Below, in pieces: positions 10,491 to 21,486 of a DNA stretch of 64,000 nucleotides; positions within the stretch are counted from its first letter, which is position 1; the number at the start of each line of letters is the position of its first letter. A program made the translations under genes and the position numbers. Under the pieces are notes generated by a model, which was not told the DNA's origin, ran no database searches, and saw nothing but the letters and a program-made list of their open reading frames with translations. Where the stretch lies: positions 124,001 through 188,000 of the forward strand of contig WHUZ01000092.1 in assembly GCA_015179045.1 (NCBI GenBank), in the 5' to 3' direction. The DNA is from Kalaharituber pfeilii. Lineage: Eukaryota > Ascomycota > Pezizomycetes > Pezizales > Pezizaceae.

Positions 10491-12670
10491 CATTATGAAA
10501 TTTAATAATTTCCTGCAATACTAAAGGAGCCTGTAAATCATCGAATGATTCCCATGTGTCAGATTCTGCACCATAATCTTTCCAATGGACTCGGTACTTT
10601 ACGCCCCCTTTGGTGCGTCTGCTATCAACAATACAATCCACCTCATATAGTGGTTCCTCTTCCTCATCATTATCTTCATTGTCACTTCTCGATGATGGAT
10701 CAACCTGTGGTTGCACTCTATCTTTAAAAGGCTTCAGTAGTGAAGTGTGTATCACCTTGTGCAGGCGTAGCCTTTTAGGAATCTTTAGCTCATACGCATG
10801 CCGGCTGATTCGTCGAGTAATGGTATATGGGCCAATATACTTGCTGGATAAGGACTTGTTTCCAGTTTGTACTGTCAAATTGCGGCGATCCACCCATACT
10901 TGGTCTCCAACTTGAAATTGGCGAGATTTGTCAATGTGGAGTGCAGAGCGCTTATCGTTGATCTGCTTGAGGGTTTGGTGAATCTGGCTGTGTACTGCGG
11001 TCATACGTTCAATCCATTCTTCAGCAGCTGGGCTGGCATATATGTAATCATCATTGACATGAATAGTACGTGGGTCAAACCCATACAGGCTGCGGAATGG
11101 GCTGTATCCATGTGTGGCGGTATTTGTAGAGTTGTATGCGAATTCGGCTAGTGGTAGCCATTGTACCCAACGTTTCTGACGATCATGGCAGTAGATTCTC
11201 AAGTATTGTTTGAGTGTTTGTATCGCTCTCTCACTCAAGCCATCTGTCTGTGGGTGATGTGCTGTTGACAGCCTCAGACCAATATGAAGCTTCGCATTTA
11301 GATCTCGCATAAATGCACTTGTGAATTGTGGGCCACGGTCTGAGGTAACATGCCTGGGTAAGCCATGAAGTCGCCATATTTCACAAATGTAGGCATTTGC
11401 TACGTCCTCTGCTGTCCATGTCGTTTTAGCAGGTATATAGTGCTGCATCTTAGTAAAGCGGTCTGTGATAACTAAGACAGCATTGAATCCTTCACTTTCA
11501 GGAAGTTCTCCTACAAAGTCCATAGCTATTTCTTCCCAGGGTAGAGTTCCTGTAGGCATTGGTACTAACTTCGTTTGGCGGGCATGTCTGTCTGCTTTAG
11601 CCTTTTGGCAACGATGGCAACCAGCAACATAGCGTGAGATATCCTCTTGCCATCCTTTCCATATAAAGTTGCGTGATACAAGCTCTTCAGTACGTCGTCG
11701 TCCCCAATGGCCTGCAACTCTGGAATCATGACATTGTTGTAGCACAGCATGCTGACATTCAGTAGGTACAATAAGCAGTCCGCTCTCAATATCTTTGGGC
11801 CATGTTGTGACATCAATTCCTTCTAGATTTGGGTCTGGAATGTCTTCTTCTTCAGGGTCTGAAGCATCTTCTTCATTGGCTGGAGTATCTTTATTGGCTG
11901 GAGCATCTTCGTTGGCTTGTGCAACTATAAGTTGGCCTTCTTTGAACATTGGTGTATTGGTTCCTGAAGGTTCGTTACCTTCTCGTCGTGTGATAGCATC
12001 TGGGCGTCCCATAGCTGATCCCGGTCGATACTTGATAATGTAGTCGAATTCAGCGAGCTTTTCGGCCCATTCAGCCTGTCGCATGTTTAATCTTGGCTTG
12101 GTCTGAAAGTACTGTAGTCCTTGATGATCTGTATGTACTTCAAACTGCATTGTCAAACTGAGAAGCCATGTACGCCAGTGTAGTAAAGAGCTGACGATTG
12201 CCCATAACTCTTTATCGTGTATAGGCCAGTTGCGTTGATGTTGCTTTAGTAACCGTGAGTGGCAGTCCACCAATCCACTGCCGGGCTTCAACCTCATTTT
12301 CGTCTGTTGCTGGGTGTAATTGAGAGAATACTCCTGCGATAGCTTGATTTGATGCATCCGTTTCAATGAGTGTGGGTAGTGTTCTCTCACACTGTGCAAG
12401 TATAGGAGTAGATTCAAATAGCTTTTTCAATTCGTCAAATGCACTCTGTTGTTGTTCAGCCCAGGACCATGGTATATCCTTACAAGTCAACTCAACGAGT
12501 GGCTTAGTTCGTGCACTGTAATTCTTGATGAATCGTCTGTAGAAGGTGGTGAATCCTAGAAAGGACTGTACTTCTTTCTTTCTTTGCGGTGCTTTCCAAT
12601 CTTGAATCACTTTTACTTTCTTTGGATCAATTTTGACTTCGGTACCGTTGATGTAGCTGTGCCCCCTGAT
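10450..12670 (-). pseudogene. Gypsy pol remnant (RT end, RNase H, integrase, chromodomain)
   Basis: The open frame begins inside the RT C-terminus (INGTEVKIDPKKVKVIQDW, SFLGFTTFYRRFIKNYS). It shifts frame near 12280 and continues with RNase H (NWPIHDKELWAIV, FEVHTDHQGLQYF). An H2C2 zinc finger (CHDSRVAGHW .. AGCHRCQKAK) and the integrase core follow, with catalytic D, D and E in AMDFVGEL, TSDRGPQF and GLSERAIQ. A C-terminal chromodomain (YEVDCIVDSRRTKGGVKYRV, WKDYGAESDTWES) would direct insertion to heterochromatin marks. The RT palm with its YxDD motif is missing, so the element cannot copy itself. Confidence 0.9.
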
Positions 12671-12699
12671 GTGGGTGCAGAGGTGGATGCAGACGTCAA

Positions 12700-13816
12700 T
12701 TGACTAGTATTAGTAGTTAGTAAAGCAGGGGGTAATACCTTACATAGAACTATATTCAGAAAATTGTGAGCTTCAAGCACTACAGTGACCTGGTAGATCG
12801 CGATTTTTTACTATCAGATGACTCTAGTAATTTTACAGTTGATAGTAGCTTAGTACTTTAAAATCCGGTTCTGCAGTCTCTTCCTATATGCCCTTTGCAT
12901 CCATACTTGAAACAGAGGCCTGCTTTAATTCTTACATCGTTCTCATGCCGAGGAACATAATTTCCAGTCTTAATATTATTCCTGGGAGGTGCTGTTTGTT
13001 ACGATTTCGAGGCTCGTGTATCTGACCGAGTGCGTGTTCAGGGTCATGTATCTAATTGACTGCTTGTCGAGGCTCATGCATCTTCCAGAGCCCTTCGTAG
13101 ACTTGGCTTTAGGTCTGGTTCCAACAGGAAAGGTGGGTTCTTATTTGGTATTTTTGCATGAATGTTGAATGACTCTGCTTCAACAAAGAAACCAGTTTGC
13201 TGAAGTGTTGCAAGGGAGGTGGTATCATTTGCTTGCCGGCCTGGGTCAGCAAAAGCTTCTCGTAAAGCTCGAAGAGCGGTCTGTTCATCCTGTAGCTTTT
13301 TGTATTATGTCTCCACTATAAGCCAGCCTTGTCTTTCATTGCTAGGTTAAGCAGTCCAAGCCGAATGCCTGGAGTATTTGTTGTCCATAATGCTACCATG
13401 TTTTGAAATTCATACTCAAATTCATCAAAATTTGAGGTACCATCAAATCTAGGTATCTCTGTAAGGCGGAGTGCTTGAATGGCATTGCGGTCCTCCTTAC
13501 TGATTGCAGTGTCTAAGTTATCTGCTTCCGAGCTTGCTGAGACTGATAGAGTTGCCGGGGCTGCCAGAGTTGCTGGGGTTGCCGGAATTGCCGGGGTGAC
13601 TGCCAGAGTCGCTGAGGTTGCTGAATTTGCCGGGGTGGCTGCCAGAGTTGCTACTTTTCGTTCTAGCTTCTTGATGGTAGCCTGAAGGGCTTGTATAGTC
13701 TGTTGAGTAGTTGCAGTCGATCTTGGGGGTTCCGGTGAGAGTGATCCTAATGTTGGGGAGTAGGGTGTAGGCGATCCCAATGTTGGGGAGTAGGGCACTT
13801 CGTCATCCATATCCAT
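12700..13816 (-). pseudogene. Gypsy gag remnant
   Basis: Intact N-terminal part at 13316-13816 (166 aa): acidic start, Ser/Pro repeats (PYSPTLGS), a coiled-coil-like QTIQALQATIKKLERKV, Ala/Thr/Pro repeats, and a capsid-like IPRFDGTSNFDEFEYEFQNM. Past the stop, coding similarity continues to a zinc knuckle at about 12873-12913 (CFKYGCKGHIGRDC), where the second Cys of the CX2C pair is Tyr. Nucleic-acid binding is likely impaired. Confidence 0.7.
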
Positions 13817-13952
13817 TTGTGCAAGCGAGTAACTTCAAAGGGTTGGAGGCGAAAACGTTTGTTGAGTAAAGGTAAACGGTAAGGCGTTGAGGTAAAAGGT
13901 AAAGGTAAGGCGTTGAGGTAAAAGGTAAAACGTAAAAGGTTCAGCGTTGTAA

Positions 13953-14205
13953 TGTTACGGTGTCTGCGATTGCAGCGAAATGTAGGTGTAACTTAGGACA
14001 ACGCTTGGAACTTGACCTTTGTATAGAGGCCGTGGAGGCCTCTATATATAGGCGTCCAGCGTGTCGGTTATTTGCATTATTCTATTTAACATTGAGTGCT
14101 AACTAACAAGCTTCTCTCTCTTCACCATCATAACTATGAATGGCGTGATTATCATGCGTCATCTCTCATCGCTTATCATTGATACTTTGTTGGGTCACCC
14201 TGACA
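13953..14205 (-). repeat. Gypsy 5' LTR
   Basis: 253 bp, identical by eye to 9425-9677. The sequence just inside (TTACAACGCTGAACC on the minus strand) is where a primer-binding site is expected; its tRNA match was not identified. Confidence 0.9.
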
Positions 14206-14668
14206 TTCGGTCGGTTGCAATCCGTAACAGTACTACCGGTCGGGTCGCCGGTTCAAACCTTGCCTGTAGCGAACGTCAGATACTGCAGGTGACCTTTGAA
14301 TTTGATAAGCGGCTTACAGTCACATGCCGGTCGCTGGTTATAAAGTAGTGTGGTGGTGGCACATGAAATTGAAGCCCTAAGGCGGTAACGGGTGGCTGGG
14401 GGTTAATATATAGAGAGTCCGGGACGTACTCTGCCTGCGGGGGAGTAATGTCACGGCTTGGCGTGCCATGGCGGCAGAGGGAAGCTGATTACTAGTACGT
14501 GTGGACGTCTAAGGGAGCCAAGATCCTTGACCACGTGCGCAAACGTAAGCGAGTCGCTGACCGGCCCGTACGGATACTCCTATGTATACCGACCGCACTA
14601 CCGGGTGGTACCGGTAGTTCTACCTTTTGGTGCAACGGTTTGCAAACGGTCGGTTGCAATCCGTAACA
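14206..14668. repeat. 463-bp segment bounded by a direct repeat next to the Gypsy 5' LTR
   Basis: CGGTCGGTTGCAATCCGTAA occurs at both ends (about 14208 and 14648). The right copy ends CCGTAACA, the inverse of the LTR start TGTTACGG, and is followed by GGCCT, the same 5 bp that precedes the left LTR at 9420-9424. This suggests the inserted unit is 9425-14668. No coding region recognised. Confidence 0.55.
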
Positions 14669-14682
14669 GGCCTCTAGTCTTT

Positions 14683-14742
14683 GTTTTTGTTCTTTTATAT
14701 CACATGACCCGGCTTGCAGCTGTTCGCCCTGGCAGGGCAGGG
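14683..14742 (-). mobile_element. Family B tail-only insertion
   Basis: T-rich stretch, then ATATCACATGACCCGGCTTG and CAGCTGTTCGCCCTGGCAGG. Flanks GGCCTCTAGTC and GGGCTCTAGTT look like a diverged target duplication, so the insertion is probably old. Confidence 0.6.
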
Positions 14743-15952
14743 CTCTAGTTTTGGCAATGATGGATACATGAAAGAGGGACAGGAGAGATGTAGAGTGTTT
14801 CACCTAGAAACCGCCCATCACTGGGAAACTGCCCAAATTTACAGGACGACGGATAAAGCTCCTGTGAATGAGAATGGCCCTCAGGTGGGCTCAAATTAAA
14901 GCCAGAGCATGGGAGAATATAGTAAATTATTTTTTGCACATTCTTTTTACCAATTTATAGCATATGAGTGGTGACATAATCTGGTATATATCCAGCCCTT
15001 ATATTAGCCATGCTGTGAGTCGCCATGTGTGGAAGAACTTACCTGAAGTCTTATGTACTGAATATAAACTCTACAGCCTATGCTGAAGAGGTGTAGCAAG
15101 TTTGGTTGTGACTGCACTAATACCCACAGAGTACCAGTGGCATACTGTAGTGAACATTTTTGCTATTTCGGTAAAAGTAACACTGGGTGTTTATGCAGAG
15201 AAGATGAATAGGGAGCGTTATCTCAACAACCAAAGCGGATTTTCAATACGTATCCCTTTAAAATCAAGCTGTTTTTTTTGGTTCTCTTTCCTTAGATATC
15301 AGCCCTCGTATACCTGTTCGAGCCCAGCCGTATCTTCCGCACAAAAGTGGATAACCCTGGCCAGTGTTCTGGATTTTAACCTGAGTGACCGGGCCATCCA
15401 TATTTGTGTTGGCTGGCCCGGGCTACTGATCCCAATTCCGAATAAATAGCCTGCATACTTGGGTGAAAAATTTGGATTTATCGCTGGTCTACTGACAACC
15501 AGGATGTAGCTGCTCGTGTTGTCTGTTTTGGTAAATAGACAGATTAAGTATATAAGATCCTAATTCGTTACAGGATGTCTCGCAATATTCACTGTCACCA
15601 CTTTGTCTCAACGTGACAACACATCTCAAGTTGGTGATTTGCTCTTAGGAAACTCTTCTTTTCGAGGAGGATGTATAACCTACCAATGTGGCTGAAGAAA
15701 GGACCTATCTACCTGTTCACCTTCTTCTTGCCCTGATGTGGAATGTCAAAATCGGGCCTTAGAAAACTCAAGTGATGAATCGCATGAAGAGGAAATTGAT
15801 GAAGATGTTCATGGCACTATGCATGTCAGTTTACCTGATCATAGTGAACAGCAGTAAGCGATGTTACGTGATAATAAACACAAAATGCATATCAGTTAAG
15901 AAATGATGTACTATCAAGCGGCAGCATCTCAAATCATATCTAACTACGCATT
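14743..15952. other. No supported gene; possible coding relic
   Basis: Mostly unrecognised. At about 15574-15857 one plus frame gives a cysteine-containing stretch, an internal stop and then an acidic tail (ENSSDESHEEEIDEDVHG) ending in TAA. It could be the end of a decayed gene but has no identifiable family. Confidence 0.3.
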
Positions 15953-15989
15953 GCGGCACCCGATTAATGACATAAAAAAAATAAAAAAA
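15953..15989 (+). mobile_element. Family A tail-only insertion (37 bp)
   Basis: GCGGCACCCGATTAATGACA plus an A-rich run, bracketed by a perfect 12-bp duplication TAACTACGCATT (15941-15952 and 15990-16001). Confidence 0.75.
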
Positions 15990-16044
15990 TAACTACGCAT
16001 TTTCGACCGTTTTGGGCTTTCATCCTTATAAATTGATCAATGAC

Positions 16045-17439
16045 CAAGGACGAGCGTTTGGAAGCGACCCCGCAACCACAACGCCCCCCCCAGCGAAACA
16101 TACATAGATCGAGAGCACTCAGCGTGCTGAGTACTCCCATCTAATTTTTATTCCAAAATACCCTCTCCCTCAAGTTTCCCCCGTGGGTGAAGTTTCAAGG
16201 GAAACGCTCCGTTCCTTGCTCCGTCGGCAACACATCAACCAGCGCCAAGACCCATTAGGAGGCCCCGATCAACCATCCACCCACCAATCAAATGCCGAAG
16301 GGCAAGAAGAAGCTGAGGACCGCCTCCCCCCCGCCGCCTTTCTCCGTTCAATGCCTTCAGTGACTGGGCCAAACTCCGGATACCAGAATGGGAGACCATG
16401 ACCGAGACGGTATACGATGCGGGTATCTGTTGGGGCGCGGTTATCGCCTCACTGTGGAAACTCGGGGCGGGAGATGACCGCGACCCAACGGAAGGGTCGC
16501 TCCTACACATAAGATTTGACGTGGGCACAGAGCTACTGATATACGGAGGAGGGCCAGACGACCCCCTCCTGAGCTGGCTGGCCGCCCCACCCCCCACAAC
16601 CGTCCCCCCTCAGAGGGGACAGAGGTCCTGCTCCCCTGACCAGCCCTCCCCCCCCTACCACCATCTAGTACACTTGGGTTCAGTCCCATCGTCAGCATAG
16701 ACACGGCACCGGTGCAGTCCATCACAGCAAAGCTTGGATTCAGCACCATCACCACCACCTGCTCGGAAGAGCCATCTACGGAGCAGACTCCCGGGAACCC
16801 GCCGACGCCCATACTGGGGGCCGCAAACACCAGGAAGCGTAAAGGCAAAAAGGCCTCCGCCACCGACCCGTACGCCATCAAGAGACAGCTCGATGACAAA
16901 GAGGCAAAAAAAATTGCCACAGCACCCGCGGTCACCCAAGACAGCCCCCACCCGTCATCAAAACTCCCCCACCAAACCCACTCCCGGGTCCCTCACATCC
17001 GGAGCATGGGAACCGACGAGGAGGTAATATCGGATCTCCCCCGACCAAGCCAGTCAAACCCACCCCCACCACCAACACCTCAAGGTCCGGCATAGTGGTA
17101 CACGGCGTAGCCCTGAGGAAGAACTTGGGCAACGTTCAAAAGTGGCTGGAATCAGCCAACAAAGGTCTGGGAAAAGTTACTGGGATCCGATGGCTAAGAA
17201 ACAAGGAGACCCTTGTCGAGGAGGGGAAGCTCGCCAGTTCGGTGGTAGTATACCTTGAGGAACGCGTCGAACCTACACTGGGCAGACTGAGACTAGGAGG
17301 GAAATGGCTAAAGTCATGCGAATACGAATGGGACAGGAGACGGACTTGAGCATCTATCCCTTCCGCAGACCTGTAATACAGAAATATTCACAGGCAACAC
17401 AGGAGACGGATTTCATCTTCTCTTTCTTCGGATACGTGG
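16045..17439 (+). pseudogene. ORF1-only retroelement (E4), frameshifted
   Basis: It shares the 5' UTR of E1 (GACGAGCGTTTGGAAGCGAC, 16053 on) and the signature GCGCCAAG before the ATG at 16292 (MPKGKKK). Coding continues in shifted frames: FNAFSDWAKLRIPEWETM, IASLWKLGAGDDRD, two motif copies (LGFSPIVSIDTAP and LGFSTITTTC), TRKRKGKKASATDPYAIKRQ, then the C-terminal domain at 17095-17349 (VVHGVALRKNLGNVQKWLES .. GGKWLKSCEYEWDRRRT, stop). At least two shifts lie at C-runs. No tail is visible because LINE B starts at 17440. Confidence 0.75.
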
Positions 17440-17473
<34 letters not shown>

Positions 17474-17827
17474 ATAACCCCGCTTACAGCGCCAAGCCAT
17501 GGCAGGGTCCCTGGGCAAGCCCTCGAAGCCCGGAGACAGGCTTAACAAACAAAGAACTTTCTATCTACTTCTACCACCTGATTCCAGAAACCTCCGGACG
17601 GACCTTCCGGTTTCTGCCTCAAGGAGGCCCCACTATATATCCCCCCCTCTCCCCCCTCCCCTCTTCCCCACACTTTCGCAAACTTCCCCGACGGCAAATT
17701 TCGCAGTTTCCTCCACACCTTCGCAACCTGCGAATTTTTTCCCGACCCGGGTCGGTAAACCGCGCGGCGCACTAAAAACCCTCCACACCTTCGCAAACCG
17801 GCCCGAAAATTATCGCACGGCGCGCTC

Positions 17828-20800
17828 CTAAAACTTGATCCCGGAAAAGAACCTTTCCAACTCATCCCACTCCTCCCCATTCTCTGCCGTCCTTTTCCAG
17901 TTCTTTTCCACATCCCCCCATCCTCTGAAGCCTTCTGGGCGAAACCTCTGCTGACTGCACTGGAAGGCTAGGTGCGCCCCCGTCTGTGCCTCCCCGCAGC
18001 CGCACTTCTCCGATTCCGCCGCTCCCATCCTCTTCAACCACACCCTGCATCTTCCTCTCTCCAGTCGCAATGCTGTGAAATTGGACACCGCTGTCCTATT
18101 CCACTCCATTACTTTCCCCTTCCCGAAACCTTCCACCTCCCTCCTCTCCTTCCTCCACGCCTTAATCCTCTGGCGCACCCCGCTCCCGGTGGCCACCTCT
18201 TTCCCTTCCACCGCCGTCCCCTTCTTTGCCCACTCATCAGCCTTCTCATTCCCTGCAATTCCGATATGAGCCTTGACCCACATCAGTTTCGCATCCCTCC
18301 CTTCTTCTTCCTCCTCGCCACGGCATCCACCACTCTCCTCACATCCTCGGTTTTCCCCTTTCCCTCCCTGCCTGCCTTCTGGATCGCCATGACGGCAGCC
18401 TCAGAATCTAAACAGATCAGTATAGGGACCTCCTCCTCCACACTCTCCAGCGCCTTTCTCACTCCCCTCACCTCCCCATCGAACACCGTCGCCGTTCTCC
18501 CCACCACCTCCGCCACGGCTGCCGACCTCCCCCACACCCCTGCTCCCACCTTGCTGTCCTCGATCTTGCTGCCGTCGGAGAAAAGGACTGCCCTTTTTCT
18601 TCCGGCTTCCCCGATCGCGGCTTCCCACTCCCCCCTCGTCTCCACTTCTCCTTTCCGCCTCTCCACCACTTCCACCTCCACCTTCTTACACCCCCCTCCC
18701 CACGAGATCTCCTCCCCCTCCTCCGAGAACCTTGCCCACTGACCTTGCCAGCGGTCCAGCACTGCTTCATACCCCTCATTCTCGACCACCGCCCACTGCA
18801 CCCCCCAGTCTCTCCAGTTTCTCGCCTCCTCCTCTCTCTCCTCGCTCCCTCCGAAGTCGCCCGTGCAAAGCTCCGCCAGCTCTGACGGCGCCTCCACCTC
18901 CCGGACGATCGCCCTCGCTTGCGCGCCATCCAGGACCGTCTCCACGTCCTCCACTCCACACACCGCACTCACCCCTCCTACCCCCGCTCCTCTCCCTCCT
19001 CCAGCCGCCTTCTTCAACACCTGCAGCTGGACTCTCTCCATCTCCTTCCTCCATTCCTTCTGTCCCCTCCACCCGATCTCGCTTCCCCACATTGCAACCG
19101 CCCTCACCATCCCCGTGTAGGCTTGCCTCCAGCTGCGTGGAGACATCCCCCAGTTCCGGTTGCCCAGTCCCGAGAGAGCCCCCGCCAGCCTCCGCGCTCG
19201 GCTCAGCCTGTTTCGCCAATGTGCGCCAAAGGTCAAGTTCTCATCGAAGATGACCCCTAACCACTTTGCATCTCCCCCTCTTTCTTCCACCTCCTTCCCA
19301 CCCCGAAGGTTATCATCTCCCACTTCGACTCCTCCAGCGGGATCTGGTCTTCCTCCGCCACCTCCGCCATCGCCACCTTCACTTTCTCCCTGAGCCGCCC
19401 CATATCCCAGTACCCGTGCCAGTCTAGGATCGTTGCTGCCAGGTCGTCAACATACGATGGCACTTCTACCTCCGCCCCCATCGCCACCCCCCTCAGCCTT
19501 CTCTCCATCTTCTCAATGGTGGGTGCCATGAAGATGAGGAAGATGACCGGTGACAGTGGTGACCCTTGCGGAACCCCCACGTTCGACCTGCCCCTCCCTT
19601 TCTCCTCGCCGTCCCACCACACTCCGAACTCCCTGCCTCCCATAAACTCCTCCAGCCACCTCCGCTTCTTTCTCACCCCCTCGCTCCCCCTCTCCTCAAT
19701 CCTTCTCAGGACCACCTCCTTCCTCACGATGTTAAAGCCTCCTTTAACATCCGCCGTCACCCACGCTGCTCTCCCCCCCCTGTGCAGGCACCTCTGCACC
19801 TTTGTTACCGCCCTCGCCATCGCCTGGATCGCATTCCTTCCCTTGCGTGCTCCCAGCTGGAGCCTGTGGAAGAGTCGGTCTTCTTTCTGTAGCCTGCTGG
19901 CCATGACTTTCTCCCCGATCTTCCCGATACAGTTAATCAGGTTGATTGGCCTCCACGCTTTCGCCGTCTTGATATCCTTGCCCGGCTTCGGTATCATGAC
20001 GACCCTCATCTCTCTCCACTCCGCTGGGGTCCTGTTCCGGATCCAGTTTTCGGCGATCTCCCTCACTAACTCATCCCCGATGGGAGTCTTCAGGGCAGCT
20101 TTGATCAATCGGTATCCGATTCCGTCGGGTCCCGGTGCCGAATTGTTTTTGGTGCCCTGCAACGCAGCCCTCACTTCTCCTTCTACTCTCTCCCTCTCCC
20201 CTCATCCCCCTCCTCCTCCGCTTCCCCCTCCCCCACCTCCTCCCCCGCCTCTGCCTCCCCCTCTTCCCTCCACGCAAAATTCCTCTCCACCAGCGCCCTC
20301 ACCTTCTCTCCGTCCCCCTCCAACTCCCTCCCCTCCTCATCTTTCAACCTTCCCATCCTCTCCTTTCCTCCGAAAGGGTCCTTCGCCACCCTCACCACCC
20401 TCCATGGGTCGCTATTCCCTTCCTCTTCTACGAACTCCCTCCAGCACTTCTTCTTCTCCTCCCGGATCTTCCACTTCATCCTTTGCACCGCCACCTTCCA
20501 ACCCCTCACCCTCTCCCCCTCCGTCAACCTCGCTCTGGCCCCTATCCCCCCCCGTGCCAGCCTGTTGACTTCTTTCCTCATCTCCTCTATCTCTTCCGTC
20601 CACCACCTCTTGCTCCTCCTCCCCACTCTCACCTCTTCCTCTAGGGACCTCTTCCACCTTTTCAGCCTCTCGTATGCGGTCCCTCCCCCCACCCTCTCCA
20701 ACCACTCCCTCCTTTCCTCCTCCCCCCACTCCCACTCCCCCCCCACCCCTCTACCTCCTCTTCCATCCTCTCCCAGGCAACCCTCACTACCCTGTTCTCC

Positions 20801-21486
20801 CCTTCTTCCACCTCCCCCTCTCCCCTGAATTCTACCACCAGCCCGAGTGGTCCGACCCCACATCCACCAGGCCTACCCGGTCCACCGTCACTCCCCTTAC
20901 CCACACCAAGTCGATCCTCGACTCTCTCAACCTCCCCTCCACTTCCCTCCTCCACGTTGCTTCCCTTTCTCCCACCAAGGTGAAGCCAGCCCCCTCCATC
21001 CTCTCCCTCAGAATCCTGCCCCTCCCACTCTCCTCCACCCCTTCCAGACTCCACGCCGGGCTGTGCGCGTTCCAGTCCCCCACTAGGACACACCTGCCCT
21101 GCACCTCTAGCACTCCTTCCAGCCACCTCTCAAACTCCTCGTTCCTCCATCGCCCGTCCACATATACCCCCCCTACTGCCACCCCCTCCCTCTCTCCCAT
21201 ACTATATTCCCGTCGCCCCTCTCCCCCCTCTCCCCTCTCTCCGCTCCCATCCTACCACCCTCGTCTCCTTCCCGACCCCCCCGATCCTCTTCAGACTCGG
21301 GTGCCCCCCCACTTTCCATCCCCCCACTTCTTCCCTTTTCCACACTTCTCCCTCAAAGCCCAAGTCCCACCCTTCCTTGAACATGGTCTCCCTCCACACA
21401 TGCCCCCCCACCGACGATCCCCCAACATTCTGGTACCCTACCTTCACCATACTGGTCTGGGTACCCCGCTGCTCTCTGCTTCCCAC
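17828..21486 (-). pseudogene. LINE B ORF2 (EN-RT-RNase H), multiple frameshifts
   Basis: Endonuclease 21486-20832: VKVGYQNVGG, VGGVYVDGRW, CVLVGDWNAHSPAW, SRIDLVWVRG, VGSDHSG. Linker 20863-20183 (WWTEEIEEMRKEVNRLARGG). RT 20174-19257: NSAPGPDGIGYRLIK, WRPINLINCIGKIGEKVMAS, LGARKGRNAIQAM, VTADVKGGFN, GVPQGSPLSPVIFLIFMA, catalytic SYVDDLAA. Thumb and RNase H 19323-18283 (KWLGVIFDENLTFGAHW, AVLFSDGSKI, ICLDSEAAVMAIQ). RNase H end and zinc finger 18283-17828 (WVKAHIGIAGNEKADEW, CGCGEAQTGAHLAFQC). All catalytic motifs survive. Each frame change I examined would be closed by one extra G in a G-rich run, so these may be assembly errors or genuine decay. Confidence 0.9.

Larger units (their letters stand above)
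9425..14205 (-). mobile_element. Chromodomain Gypsy (Ty3-like) LTR retrotransposon, internally deleted
   Basis: Two identical 253-bp LTRs enclose gag and pol on the minus strand: 5' LTR 13953-14205, 3' LTR 9425-9677. A purine-rich tract (GAACGGGGGTAA on the minus strand) abuts the 3' LTR as expected for a polypurine tract. Gag remnant, RNase H, integrase and chromodomain are present; protease and the RT palm are not. Identical LTRs imply a recent insertion, yet the internal part is about 4.3 kb and defective. The immediate flanks (GGCCT left, TTCGG right) do not match. Confidence 0.9.

Noticed and set aside
14230..14280. tRNA-like B-box (GGTTCAAACC)
   Set aside because: No cloverleaf or acceptor stem can be drawn around it. 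The same applies to GTTCGAGTCCCG near 62515.
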